Origin: Ornithinimicrobium humiphilum
GTDB taxonomy: Bacteria; Actinomycetota; Actinomycetes; Actinomycetales; Dermatophilaceae
Direction: 5' to 3'
Assembly (NCBI RefSeq): GCF_006716885.1
Contig: NZ_VFPU01000001.1
Coordinates: 2,806,946 to 2,870,945, forward strand
Length of the DNA stretch: 64,000 nucleotides
Numbering within the stretch: the stretch's first letter is position 1; the number at the start of each line of letters is the position of its first letter. Position numbers and translations under genes: made by a program. The notes beneath the pieces are model-generated. The model was not told where the DNA came from, searched no databases, and worked only from the letters and a program-made list of their open reading frames with translations. Below, one piece after another: positions 27,797 through 34,772 of the stretch.

Positions 27797-27834
27797 GCAG
27801 GTGCCCGTCGCCGGAACGGCGGACGGGCACCTGC
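27797..27834. terminator. Hairpin between convergent reductase and dctM
   Basis: A 13-bp perfect stem, GCAGGTGCCCGTC / GACGGGCACCTGC, with a 12-base loop lies between the reductase stop (27774) and the dctM stop (27850), and can serve both directions. Confidence 0.75.
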
Positions 27835-27849
27835 GACGGTCGTCGTGCC

Positions 27850-29301
27850 TCAGTCAGCCATGGACGGCAGCCAGGTGACGATCCCGGGGAAGAGGATCAT
27901 CAGCAGGACGATGACCATCTCCGCGGCGATGAAGGGCAGGACCCCGCGGAAGACGGACTCGACCTTCGCCGCGCGCACGACGCCCGAGATCATGAAGACG
28001 TTGAGCCCGAAGGGCGGCGTCAGCAGCCCGATCTCGACCATCTTCACCGCGATGACGCCGTACCAGAGCCCGTCGAAGCCCAGCTCCATCATGATCGGGT
28101 AGGTCAGCGGCATGGTGAGCAGCAGGATGGACATGCCGTCGATGAGAGCACCCAGGATGAGCAGCACGAGCAGGATGATCGCGAGCACCAGGTATCGGTT
28201 CATGTCGAGCTCGACGATGTAGGCGGTGAGGTTCTGCGGCACGCGGGTGGTCACCAGGAAGAGGGTGAAGACCGACCCCGCGATGAGCAGGGCGACGAGC
28301 ATCGCGGTGTTGGCCGCGGTCTCGCGAAGGGCGTCCCCGAGGGCCCGCAGGAGCCCGCCCTCCACCTGGCGGCTGCGGATGAAGAGGACGACGAGCGCCA
28401 GCAGCGCCCCGACCGCCCCCGCCTCGGTCTCGGTGAAGAAGCCGCCGTAGATGCCACCCAGCACCGCGCCCGCGATGATCCCGATGTAGAGCACCGCCTC
28501 GGCCTCCCGGCCGGTGATGAACCGGCCACGGGGGGTCGCCGCCCCGGGCTCGGCCGTCGTGCCGGTCCCGGCCGGGGACGCCGCTGCGTCACCCGGGACC
28601 TCGGCCTCGGCGGCGGTCTCGGCCGCGACCGCCCCCGCGGGGACGAGCTCGCGGTGGGCCGGTGCCGCCGCGACCCTGTCCGCCTCTTTCGCGAGCTGGC
28701 GTCGGGCCAGGATCATGACGGTGACGATGTAGGCGACCGCGGTGAGGATGCCCGGGATCACGGCGGCGATGAGGAGCTGGCCGACCGACTCGTTGGTGAG
28801 GATGCCGTAGATGACGAGCACGATGCTGGGCGGGATGAGCACGCCCAGCGTCCCGGACGCCGCGACGATGCTCGCGGCGAAGGCGGTGGGATAGCCGTGG
28901 CGCCGCATCTCGTTGACGCACAGGCGCCCGAGCGTCACGACGGTCGCGGCGCTGGAGCCGGTGACCGCCGAGAAGCCGGCCGCCGAGAGGACGGTCGCGA
29001 CGCCGATGCCACCGGGCAGCCGCCGGGTGATGCGGGCGGCGAAGTCGAAGAGGTTGGTCAGGATGCCGGACCTGGCGACGAAGACACCCATGAGGATGAA
29101 CATCGGTATGACGACGAGGGAGTAGCTGCTCGTCGCCTGGTAGGCCGCGTGGCCCAGGGTGGCGGCGGTCCGCGGGACGCCGGCGTTGAGCAGGAGACCG
29201 GTGATGCTGGCTGCGAGAAGGGCGATCGCGACGGGCGCCTCGGCCGCCAGCAGCAGGATGAAGACCCCGAGGGCGATGAGGATGATCAGGGTGACGCTCA
29301 T
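27850..29301 (-). CDS. TRAP transporter large permease (DctM family), 483 aa
   Basis: The large membrane subunit has about 12-13 hydrophobic segments, with family motifs SAAGFSAVTGSSAATVVTLG, IPPSIVLVIYG and LLTPPFGLNVF. Residues about 205-260 form an Ala/Pro/Glu-rich low-complexity cytoplasmic insert (for example AAAPAHRELVPAGAVAAETA) not usual in DctM. The ATG overlaps the dctQ stop by 4 bases. Together with DctQ and one or both DctP proteins it would import a carboxylate using an ion gradient. Confidence 0.93.
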   Translation of the reverse strand: MSVTLIILIALGVFILLLAAEAPVAIALLAASITGLLLNAGVPRTAATLGHAAYQATSSYSLVVIPMFILMGVFVARSGILTNLFDFAARITRRLPGGIGVATVLSAAGFSAVTGSSAATVVTLGRLCVNEMRRHGYPTAFAASIVAASGTLGVLIPPSIVLVIYGILTNESVGQLLIAAVIPGILTAVAYIVTVMILARRQLAKEADRVAAAPAHRELVPAGAVAAETAAEAEVPGDAAASPAGTGTTAEPGAATPRGRFITGREAEAVLYIGIIAGAVLGGIYGGFFTETEAGAVGALLALVVLFIRSRQVEGGLLRALGDALRETAANTAMLVALLIAGSVFTLFLVTTRVPQNLTAYIVELDMNRYLVLAIILLVLLILGALIDGMSILLLTMPLTYPIMMELGFDGLWYGVIAVKMVEIGLLTPPFGLNVFMISGVVRAAKVESVFRGVLPFIAAEMVIVLLMILFPGIVTWLPSMAD

Positions 29302-29828
29302 AGCGCGGTGACCTCCAGGCTCTCGTCGAGCTCGATCTCGTCGGGGGCACCGGACCGGATGGCCCGGAGATCCCTCACGAGGTGGATCGCGACGTGGATG
29401 GCGAACACGGTGAAGCCCAGCGGGACCAGGACCTGGGCCGGCCAGGTCGGGATGGCGACGAAGCCGGGGGTGACGTCGGCGTTGCGGACCGCGTTGATGG
29501 CGCGGTCCAGGGCCTCCCACGCGACCCAGCCCAGCACGACCAGGCAGACCGCGGAGCCCGCGGCCCGCACGATCCGGGCCAGGGTGCGCGGCAGCCGGCT
29601 GGTGACCATGGAGGTGCGGACGTGCACGCCCGTCTGCTCGGCATACCCGAGCCCCAGACAGGTGGCGGAGAGCAGCAGGAGGGGCGCGACCTCGACGACA
29701 CCCGTGATCGACTGCCCCGTGAGGGTGCGGCGGGCCACGTCGGCGACGGTCAGCAGCATGATGGCCGTGATGGCCACCGCCCCCAGTGCCGCCACCGCAC
29801 CGGTGAACCGCTCGATGATCCGAATCAT
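29298..29828 (-). CDS. TRAP transporter small permease (DctQ family), 176 aa
   Basis: Four hydrophobic segments and the family pattern VADVARRTLTGQSITGVVEV and GLGYAEQTGVHVRTSMV identify the small TRAP membrane subunit. It overlaps dctM and the EthD-domain gene by 4 bases each (ATGA), so it is tightly coupled within an operon that starts with the dehalogenase-like hydrolase. Confidence 0.92.
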   Translation of the reverse strand: MIRIIERFTGAVAALGAVAITAIMLLTVADVARRTLTGQSITGVVEVAPLLLLSATCLGLGYAEQTGVHVRTSMVTSRLPRTLARIVRAAGSAVCLVVLGWVAWEALDRAINAVRNADVTPGFVAIPTWPAQVLVPLGFTVFAIHVAIHLVRDLRAIRSGAPDEIELDESLEVTAL

Positions 29829-30496
29829 GCTCCAGTCCCTTCGAGACGGGGATCGACGGCCCGGGGCGGGACGTCGACGATGCGGGCGACGTGCTGGCCC
29901 AGGACGGTCGCGGCGCCCGCCGCCGCTCGGGCCCTGGCTGCTGCGGCCAGCGCCGACCCGACGTCCTGGTGGCCGGTGACGCGGACGACGTCCGCCGTCA
30001 CGGGGAAGCGCCCCTCGTGGGCGTCGCGGTCGGCGACGATCGCCCCGCCCGCGTCGCCCTCCTCGGCATCGGCCAGCCGCGAGGCCAGCTCGGTGGGGGC
30101 GGTGCCGGGCTCCGCCCGCAGCAGGGTGAGGACCTGGATCTCTCCGCCCTCGCCGAGGTCGGCGTCCCGGTCCGGCCGCCAGCTGCCGACGACGCCGCGG
30201 AAGCGGGACTTGTCGACGAATTCGGCCTCGTCGGCCCGGACGGCCTCGAGGAAGTGCGGGGCGGCGAAGGCCGCGTCCATGTCCTCGAGGGAGTCGAAGC
30301 GCAGCGCGGAGCAGGCGTCGAAGCCCGGGTGGTCGAGGAGCGGGGCACCGCCCTCGAGGACCGCGTGGAACTGCTGGTAGCGCCGCAACCCCGGCAGGAG
30401 GGAGACGACGTCGGCGTGGCTGCTGCGCCAGTGCGCCTGGAACTCCTCGCAGGTGAACGCGTCGATGCGCGGCGCCATGCCGAGCCGGACGATCAT
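29825..30496 (-). CDS. EthD-domain protein, 223 aa
   Basis: Two dimeric alpha/beta-barrel (EthD-like) halves can be seen: residues 1-110 (MIVRLGMAPRIDAFTCEEFQAHWRSSHADVV with LPGLRRYQQFHAV), and a weaker second half (IQVLTLLRAEPGTAPTELASRL). EthD proteins are small and of unclear role, often found near oxygenases and in degradation operons. It overlaps both neighbours by 4 bases. The real activity is unknown. Confidence 0.75.
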   Translation of the reverse strand: MIVRLGMAPRIDAFTCEEFQAHWRSSHADVVSLLPGLRRYQQFHAVLEGGAPLLDHPGFDACSALRFDSLEDMDAAFAAPHFLEAVRADEAEFVDKSRFRGVVGSWRPDRDADLGEGGEIQVLTLLRAEPGTAPTELASRLADAEEGDAGGAIVADRDAHEGRFPVTADVVRVTGHQDVGSALAAAARARAAAGAATVLGQHVARIVDVPPRAVDPRLEGTGA

Positions 30497-31383
30497 GCGC
30501 GCACCGCCGCCGCGTCGTGCGCCGCGGACCGGATGACCTCGGCGGTCGCCTCCGGCTGCTGGTCCGGGAAGAAGTGCCCGCCGGGGACCGTGCGCCCCAC
30601 GACGTGGGCGCAGCGGCGGCGCCACTCGGCCTCGATGTCGAAGAGGTCCTTGAGGAGACCCTCCGCCCCCCAGACCGGGAAGGTCGGCACCTCGAGGAGG
30701 ACGTCGAGGTCGGCGGCGTCGTGCTCGAGGTCCACGGTCGCGCCGGCGCGGTAGTCGGCGCAGCTGGCGCGGATCATCTCGGGATCGCGCCAGGCGGACC
30801 GGTAGGCCTCGAGCTGCTCGGGGCGGAAGCCCTCCTCGAGCCCGGTGCCGCCGTTGGTCACCAGGCAGTTCTCGAAGTAGTAGTCGGGGTCGCCTCCGAT
30901 GAGGCGCTCGGGGAAGGGCGGCGGCAGCGGCAGGAAGTACCACTGCCAGTACCTGGCCGCCCGCTCGCGGTCCACGCCGTGGTACATCGCCCAGGTGGGG
31001 ACGACGTCGCAGGGGACCAGGGCACTGACGCGCTCGGGCGCGTCGAGGGCCATCCGGTGGGCGACCCGTCCGCCCCGGTCATGGCCGGCGACGACGAAGG
31101 TCTCGTGCCCCAGCTCGTCCATGACGGCCAGCTGGTCGGCGGCCATGGCGCGGAAGGAGTAGACCTCCCCCTCCCCCTCGGGCTTGGACGACCGGCCGTA
31201 GCCTCTGAGGTCCGCGCACACGACGGTGAACTCGTCCGTCAGCAGCGGCGCGACGTAGGCCCACTGCTCGAGGGTCTGCGGATAGCCGTGGAGCAGCAGG
31301 ATCGCCGGACCGCTCCCCCCGGACACGGCATTGATCCGGACCGGCCCGACGTCGACGGTGTGGCGGGCGAAGCCCTCGAACAT
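30493..31383 (-). CDS. Alpha/beta hydrolase, haloacetate dehalogenase-like, 296 aa
   Basis: The protein follows the fluoroacetate dehalogenase pattern: LLLHGYPQTLEQW, CADLRGYGRSSKP, nucleophile Asp102 in GHDRGGRVAHRMALD with carboxylate-binding Arg103 and Arg106, acid Asp126, and catalytic His270 in GGHFFPDQ. The halide pocket of known enzymes is His-Trp plus Tyr; here it is Gln147-Trp148 and Tyr211. The fold and catalytic triad are therefore complete, but fluoride selectivity is doubtful. Epoxide hydrolase or C-C/ester hydrolase activity is an alternative. It is the first gene of the hydrolase, EthD, dctQ, dctM operon. Confidence 0.85.
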   Translation of the reverse strand: MFEGFARHTVDVGPVRINAVSGGSGPAILLLHGYPQTLEQWAYVAPLLTDEFTVVCADLRGYGRSSKPEGEGEVYSFRAMAADQLAVMDELGHETFVVAGHDRGGRVAHRMALDAPERVSALVPCDVVPTWAMYHGVDRERAARYWQWYFLPLPPPFPERLIGGDPDYYFENCLVTNGGTGLEEGFRPEQLEAYRSAWRDPEMIRASCADYRAGATVDLEHDAADLDVLLEVPTFPVWGAEGLLKDLFDIEAEWRRRCAHVVGRTVPGGHFFPDQQPEATAEVIRSAAHDAAAVRA

Positions 31384-31398
31384 GGCATCTCTCCGACG

Positions 31399-31449
31399 TA
31401 GACTTAATCTGATAATGGTGACTATAGTCTTCACGGGTTGCCCCCACAA
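31399..31449. promoter_or_regulatory. Divergent promoters with AT-rich operator (site S4)
   Basis: The core TAATGGTGACTAT is at 31413-31425. On the minus strand TTGTGG (31444-31449), 17 bases, TATAGT (31421-31426) would drive the hydrolase/TRAP operon. On the plus strand TAGACT (31399-31404), 18 bases, TATAGT (31423-31428) would drive the second dctP. Both -10 boxes overlap the operator, so one site can control both directions. Confidence 0.75.
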
Positions 31450-31510
31450 GGAGCAATCGAGACATCCACTGCAAGGGCGCAGCGACGCGCCCCGGGCCAA
31501 AGGAAACGGT

Positions 31511-32623
31511 ATGAAGACGACATCGAGGACGGCCACCGGGGCCCTCGTCGCCGTCGCAGCACTCACCCTTGCGGCGTGCGGCGACAGCGGTGGCGGCACG
31601 ACCGCCGAGGCCGAGTCCGAGGAGCGCACGCTCCTCTTCTCCTACATGGCCGGCGAGGCCACGCCGATCGGCGAGGTGTGGACGTGGTGGCTCGACGAGG
31701 TCGAGACCCGCACAGACGGCGCCCTGACCTTCGAGCGCTACTGGGACGCCACGCTGCTGGGCGCCACCGAGACGGTCGAGGGCCTGACCGACGGTCGCGC
31801 CGACGTGGGCCAGGTCCTCCCGACGGTCTACGCCGGCCGGTTCCCGGTCAGCAGCGTGGGCGAGCTCCCCTTCGAGAGCTCCAACGCCGCCGCCGTCTCC
31901 CAGGCTCTCGGCGAGCTCGGCCGCGACGAGTCGTCGGCACTCGCCCAGGAGTGGGGCGGCCAGGGCCTGGTGCCCCTGGCCTGGTCCATCGGCTCGTCGA
32001 GCGCACTGGCCACCAACGAGCCCATCGAGACGGTCGACGACCTCAAGGGGATGCGGCTCCGCGCCAACGACCGGGGCAGCAAGGTGCTGTCCTCCGTCGG
32101 CGCCGACCTCATCAACATCGAGCTCGCCGAGATCTACGGCTCCATGGACCGTGGCCTCATCGACGGCATCTACGGCATCCCGTTCAGCTTCGCCGGCCCG
32201 CTGAAGTACCCGGAGGTGGCCGACTACTTCACCGACCTGGGCATCGGCGTCTCGACGGTCAACGCGCTGTCGATGAGCAAGGAGACCTGGGAGTCGCTGA
32301 CCGACGAGCAGCGGGAGGTCATCGCCGAGCTCAGTGCGGAGGTGCCCGCCAAGATCGCCGAGGTCGAGCAGCGCTGGGACGAGACCTCCTGCGAGCAGGT
32401 GCAGGCCGACGGCGACACGGTCTTCGTGCTGCCGCAGTCGGAGTCGGACAAGATCCGGGAGGCGGGCAAGGAGAAGGTCGACGCGGAGTGGCGCGACCAG
32501 GTGAGCAAGGCCGGCGTGGACGCCGAGGCCTTCTACCAGACCTACCGCACCGCCCTCGAGTCCGCGGAGAAGGACCACCCGACCTACCAGACGGGCGTGG
32601 CGCGCTGCGCCGACGCGGGCTGA
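31511..32623 (+). CDS. TRAP transporter substrate-binding lipoprotein (DctP family), 370 aa
   Basis: The signal peptide ends in the lipobox LAAC; the DctP fold follows with ATPIGEVWTWW, PFESSNAAAVSQAL and MRLRANDRGSKVLSSVGADL (ligand-binding Arg in LRAND). The ATG is chosen for the AAAGGAAA site upstream; the frame is open before it without homology. It is divergent from the DctQM-containing operon across site S4, so it is likely the cognate binding protein. A strong hairpin follows. Confidence 0.93.
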   Translation: MKTTSRTATGALVAVAALTLAACGDSGGGTTAEAESEERTLLFSYMAGEATPIGEVWTWWLDEVETRTDGALTFERYWDATLLGATETVEGLTDGRADVGQVLPTVYAGRFPVSSVGELPFESSNAAAVSQALGELGRDESSALAQEWGGQGLVPLAWSIGSSSALATNEPIETVDDLKGMRLRANDRGSKVLSSVGADLINIELAEIYGSMDRGLIDGIYGIPFSFAGPLKYPEVADYFTDLGIGVSTVNALSMSKETWESLTDEQREVIAELSAEVPAKIAEVEQRWDETSCEQVQADGDTVFVLPQSESDKIREAGKEKVDAEWRDQVSKAGVDAEAFYQTYRTALESAEKDHPTYQTGVARCADAG

Positions 32624-32638
32624 CGCCGCACCCCAGGC

Positions 32639-32682
32639 ACGAGAGAAGGGCCCCGGCCGGACGGCCGGGGCCCTTCTCTCGT
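32639..32682. terminator. Strong hairpin after dctP
   Basis: A 20-bp perfect stem (32639-32658 paired with 32663-32682, beginning ACGAGAGAAGGG) with a 4-base loop lies between convergent dctP and the class II aldolase gene. It is the strongest terminator in the window. Confidence 0.9.
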
Positions 32683-32703
32683 CGTCCCGTGAGGAGCGGG
32701 TGA

Positions 32704-33402
32704 TCAGGGGGCCACGAGCGGGGTCGTGAAGGTCCCGTCGAACGCGCGGGCGGCCTTGCGCTGGAGCAGGCCCCAGGTGAGGTTGAGGTAGTCGGCCTTG
32801 GCCAGCAGGACCCGGACCGCCTCCGCGTGCTCCTCTGGCATCTCCGGCGCGTCGGCCGGCGCCGTGACGTCGAGGCGCGCGACGTAGTCGAGGGTGTGGT
32901 GCAGGGCGGCGGCCTCGGCGATGTCCTTGCCGAGGGTGATCGACCCGTGCCAGGGGATGATGATGGCCACGTCGCCGTCCTTGAGCGAGGGCGCGATCGA
33001 GGCGATCTCGTCGTCCGGGGCGATCGCGGTGCGACCCTTGAAGTAGGTCGCCATGTTGTGCAGCACCCGGGGCTCGCGGCCGAGCGCAGCCTGGGCGGTG
33101 ATCCAGAAGCCGTGCGTGTGCACGATCGCGTTGACGTCCGGCCGCAGCTTGTAGATGCCGTGGTGGAAGTCGATCCCGGGGCTGACGATGACCTCGGGGT
33201 CGGCGGAGCGGCCCTCGAAGTCGAGCAGCACGATGTCGTCGAGCTGCATCTCCTCGAAGGTCTTGCTCAGCCGGTTGGTCCAGTAGAGCTCCTTCCCGGG
33301 GATCCGGATGCTGACGTGGCCACCGATGCCGGTGCCCAGGCCCTGGGCCGCCATCGCGCGGCACGCGGTGAGCGCGAGCTCCCGCTCCTCTTCGTACGCC
33401 AT
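32704..33402 (-). CDS. Class II aldolase/adducin-family protein, 232 aa
   Basis: This is a zinc-dependent aldolase-fold protein (fuculose-1-phosphate aldolase / decarboxylase family). The zinc box is IVHTHGFW, a further His pair is in AALHHTLDYVARL, and GIGGHVSIRIPGKELYW is the substrate-phosphate or carboxylate loop. Such enzymes do retro-aldol cleavage or decarboxylate hydroxy acids. The ATG has GAGAGGTAA upstream. It lies 4 bases after the FMN oxidase stop, so they are co-transcribed. Confidence 0.88.
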   Translation of the reverse strand: MAYEEERELALTACRAMAAQGLGTGIGGHVSIRIPGKELYWTNRLSKTFEEMQLDDIVLLDFEGRSADPEVIVSPGIDFHHGIYKLRPDVNAIVHTHGFWITAQAALGREPRVLHNMATYFKGRTAIAPDDEIASIAPSLKDGDVAIIIPWHGSITLGKDIAEAAALHHTLDYVARLDVTAPADAPEMPEEHAEAVRVLLAKADYLNLTWGLLQRKAARAFDGTFTTPLVAP

Positions 33403-33406
33403 CGAC

Positions 33407-34711
33407 TTACCTCTCGTTGTGTGTGCTTTCCAGAACGCGTCGCCCGTCTGCCCGGGCGGCGGCAACCTCGGAGACGTCCTGCCCCACCACGGGCGGGAAC
33501 GTCCCGAGAAGATCTCGGCCGACGCCGTCGAAGGAGCGCACCCCGGCGAGCACCATGGCCGCCTCCAGCTCCTGCGCCAGCACCTGCACGGCCCGGTCGG
33601 CGCCGGCGCGACCGCCGGCCCCCAGGCCGAAGACGATGGGCCGCCCCACCAGGCAGGCCCGCGCCCCCAGCGCCCGCGCCTTGAGGAGGTCGGACCCGCG
33701 GCGGACACCGCCGTCGAGGTAGACCTCCGCCCGGCCCCCTACCGCCTCGACCACCGCGGGGAGCGCGGACAGGCTGGCGGGCGCCTGGTCCAGCTGCCGA
33801 CCTCCGTGGTTGGAGACCACAACCGCGTCCGCGCCCAGCGCCACCGCCCGTCGGGCGTCCTCGGCGTGCAGCAGGCCCTTGACGACCAGCGGCCCGTCCC
33901 AGCGCGCACGCAGGTCCTGCAGGTCCTCCCAGGAGGCGGAGGCGTCGAACTGCGCGTCGACGTAGGACGCCACGCTCACCGCGTCGCCACCGTGGTCGGC
34001 GACGTTGCCGCCCACCACCCGAGCCCCGCCGAGGAGTCCGGCGGTCCACCTGGGGTGGGTGAGCCCGTCGACGACCGAGCGCGGCGTCAGCCTCGGCGGC
34101 ACGGTGAACCGGTGCTTCCGGTCCCGCCGCCGGTCGGAGGACCGGGGCACGTCCACGGTGACCACGAGCGCCTCGTAGCCGCTGGCCGCGGCACGCTCCA
34201 GGAGTCCGTCGACGACGCCCCTGTCCCGCCAGAGGTAGGTCTGGAACCACAGCCGGGCCGTCGGCGCGGCAGCGCGGACCTCCTCGATCGTCGAGGACGA
34301 CATGGCCGCGAGCACGTAGACGGACCCGTGCGAGGCCAGCGCCGCGGCCAGACCTTCCTCGGCGTCGGGGTGCACCAGCCCGCACAGGCCCGTGGGCGCA
34401 CCCAGGACCGGGACGTCGACCGGCCGACCGAGCACGGTGGTCGAGGTGTCCACCCGGCTGACGTCGACGAGGAAGCGGGGGACGAGACTGAGCTCGTCGA
34501 AGGCCCGGACGTTGCGTGCGAGGGTCACCTCGTCGCAGGCACCGCCGTCGACGAAGTCGAAGATGACCCGGGGCAGGGCACGGCGGGCCGCCTGCCGCAC
34601 CTCCTCCACGGAGCCGAGGGCGGCCAACCGCTCCCGGCGCCCGCTCGGGCGCAGCGGTGCGGCCAGCGCGTCGCGTGCCTGCGCGACGGCCACCTTCACC
34701 AGGTCGTGCAC
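33407..34711 (-). CDS. FMN-dependent alpha-hydroxy-acid dehydrogenase/oxidase, 434 aa
   Basis: The family TIM barrel is complete: FDFVDGGACDE in the N-terminal region, PTGLCGLVHPDAE, FQTYLWRDR, catalytic Lys278 (VVKGLL) and the signature SNHGGRQLD with base His302 and Arg305, then YLDGGVRRGSDLLKARALGA for the FMN phosphate. It oxidises a 2-hydroxy acid (lactate, mandelate or similar) to a 2-oxo acid. The GTG start has GAGGAG upstream. It is divergent from the ThDP decarboxylase gene, with a shared palindrome between them. Confidence 0.93.
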   Translation of the reverse strand: MHDLVKVAVAQARDALAAPLRPSGRRERLAALGSVEEVRQAARRALPRVIFDFVDGGACDEVTLARNVRAFDELSLVPRFLVDVSRVDTSTTVLGRPVDVPVLGAPTGLCGLVHPDAEEGLAAALASHGSVYVLAAMSSSTIEEVRAAAPTARLWFQTYLWRDRGVVDGLLERAAASGYEALVVTVDVPRSSDRRRDRKHRFTVPPRLTPRSVVDGLTHPRWTAGLLGGARVVGGNVADHGGDAVSVASYVDAQFDASASWEDLQDLRARWDGPLVVKGLLHAEDARRAVALGADAVVVSNHGGRQLDQAPASLSALPAVVEAVGGRAEVYLDGGVRRGSDLLKARALGARACLVGRPIVFGLGAGGRAGADRAVQVLAQELEAAMVLAGVRSFDGVGRDLLGTFPPVVGQDVSEVAAARADGRRVLESTHNER

Positions 34712-34754
34712 TGCTCCAACTCCTCGGCCTCGAGCACCCACACCATTGAGGAAA

Positions 34755-34768
34755 ACTGTTATAACAGT
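34755..34768. promoter_or_regulatory. Palindromic operator between FMN oxidase and ThDP enzyme genes (site S8)
   Basis: ACTGTTATAACAGT is a perfect 14-bp palindrome. TATAAC (34760-34765) in its centre works as a -10 for the plus strand and places the start of transcription next to the ATG at 34773, a probable leaderless mRNA. The sequence differs from the TAATGRTGWNYAT family, so a different regulator is likely. Confidence 0.7.
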
Positions 34769-34772
34769 ACAC

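Noticed and set aside
34755..34768. Palindrome ACTGTTATAACAGT as a member of the TAATGRTGWNYAT operator family
   Set aside because: It shares only its AT-rich centre; arms and spacing differ, so a different regulator is more likely.
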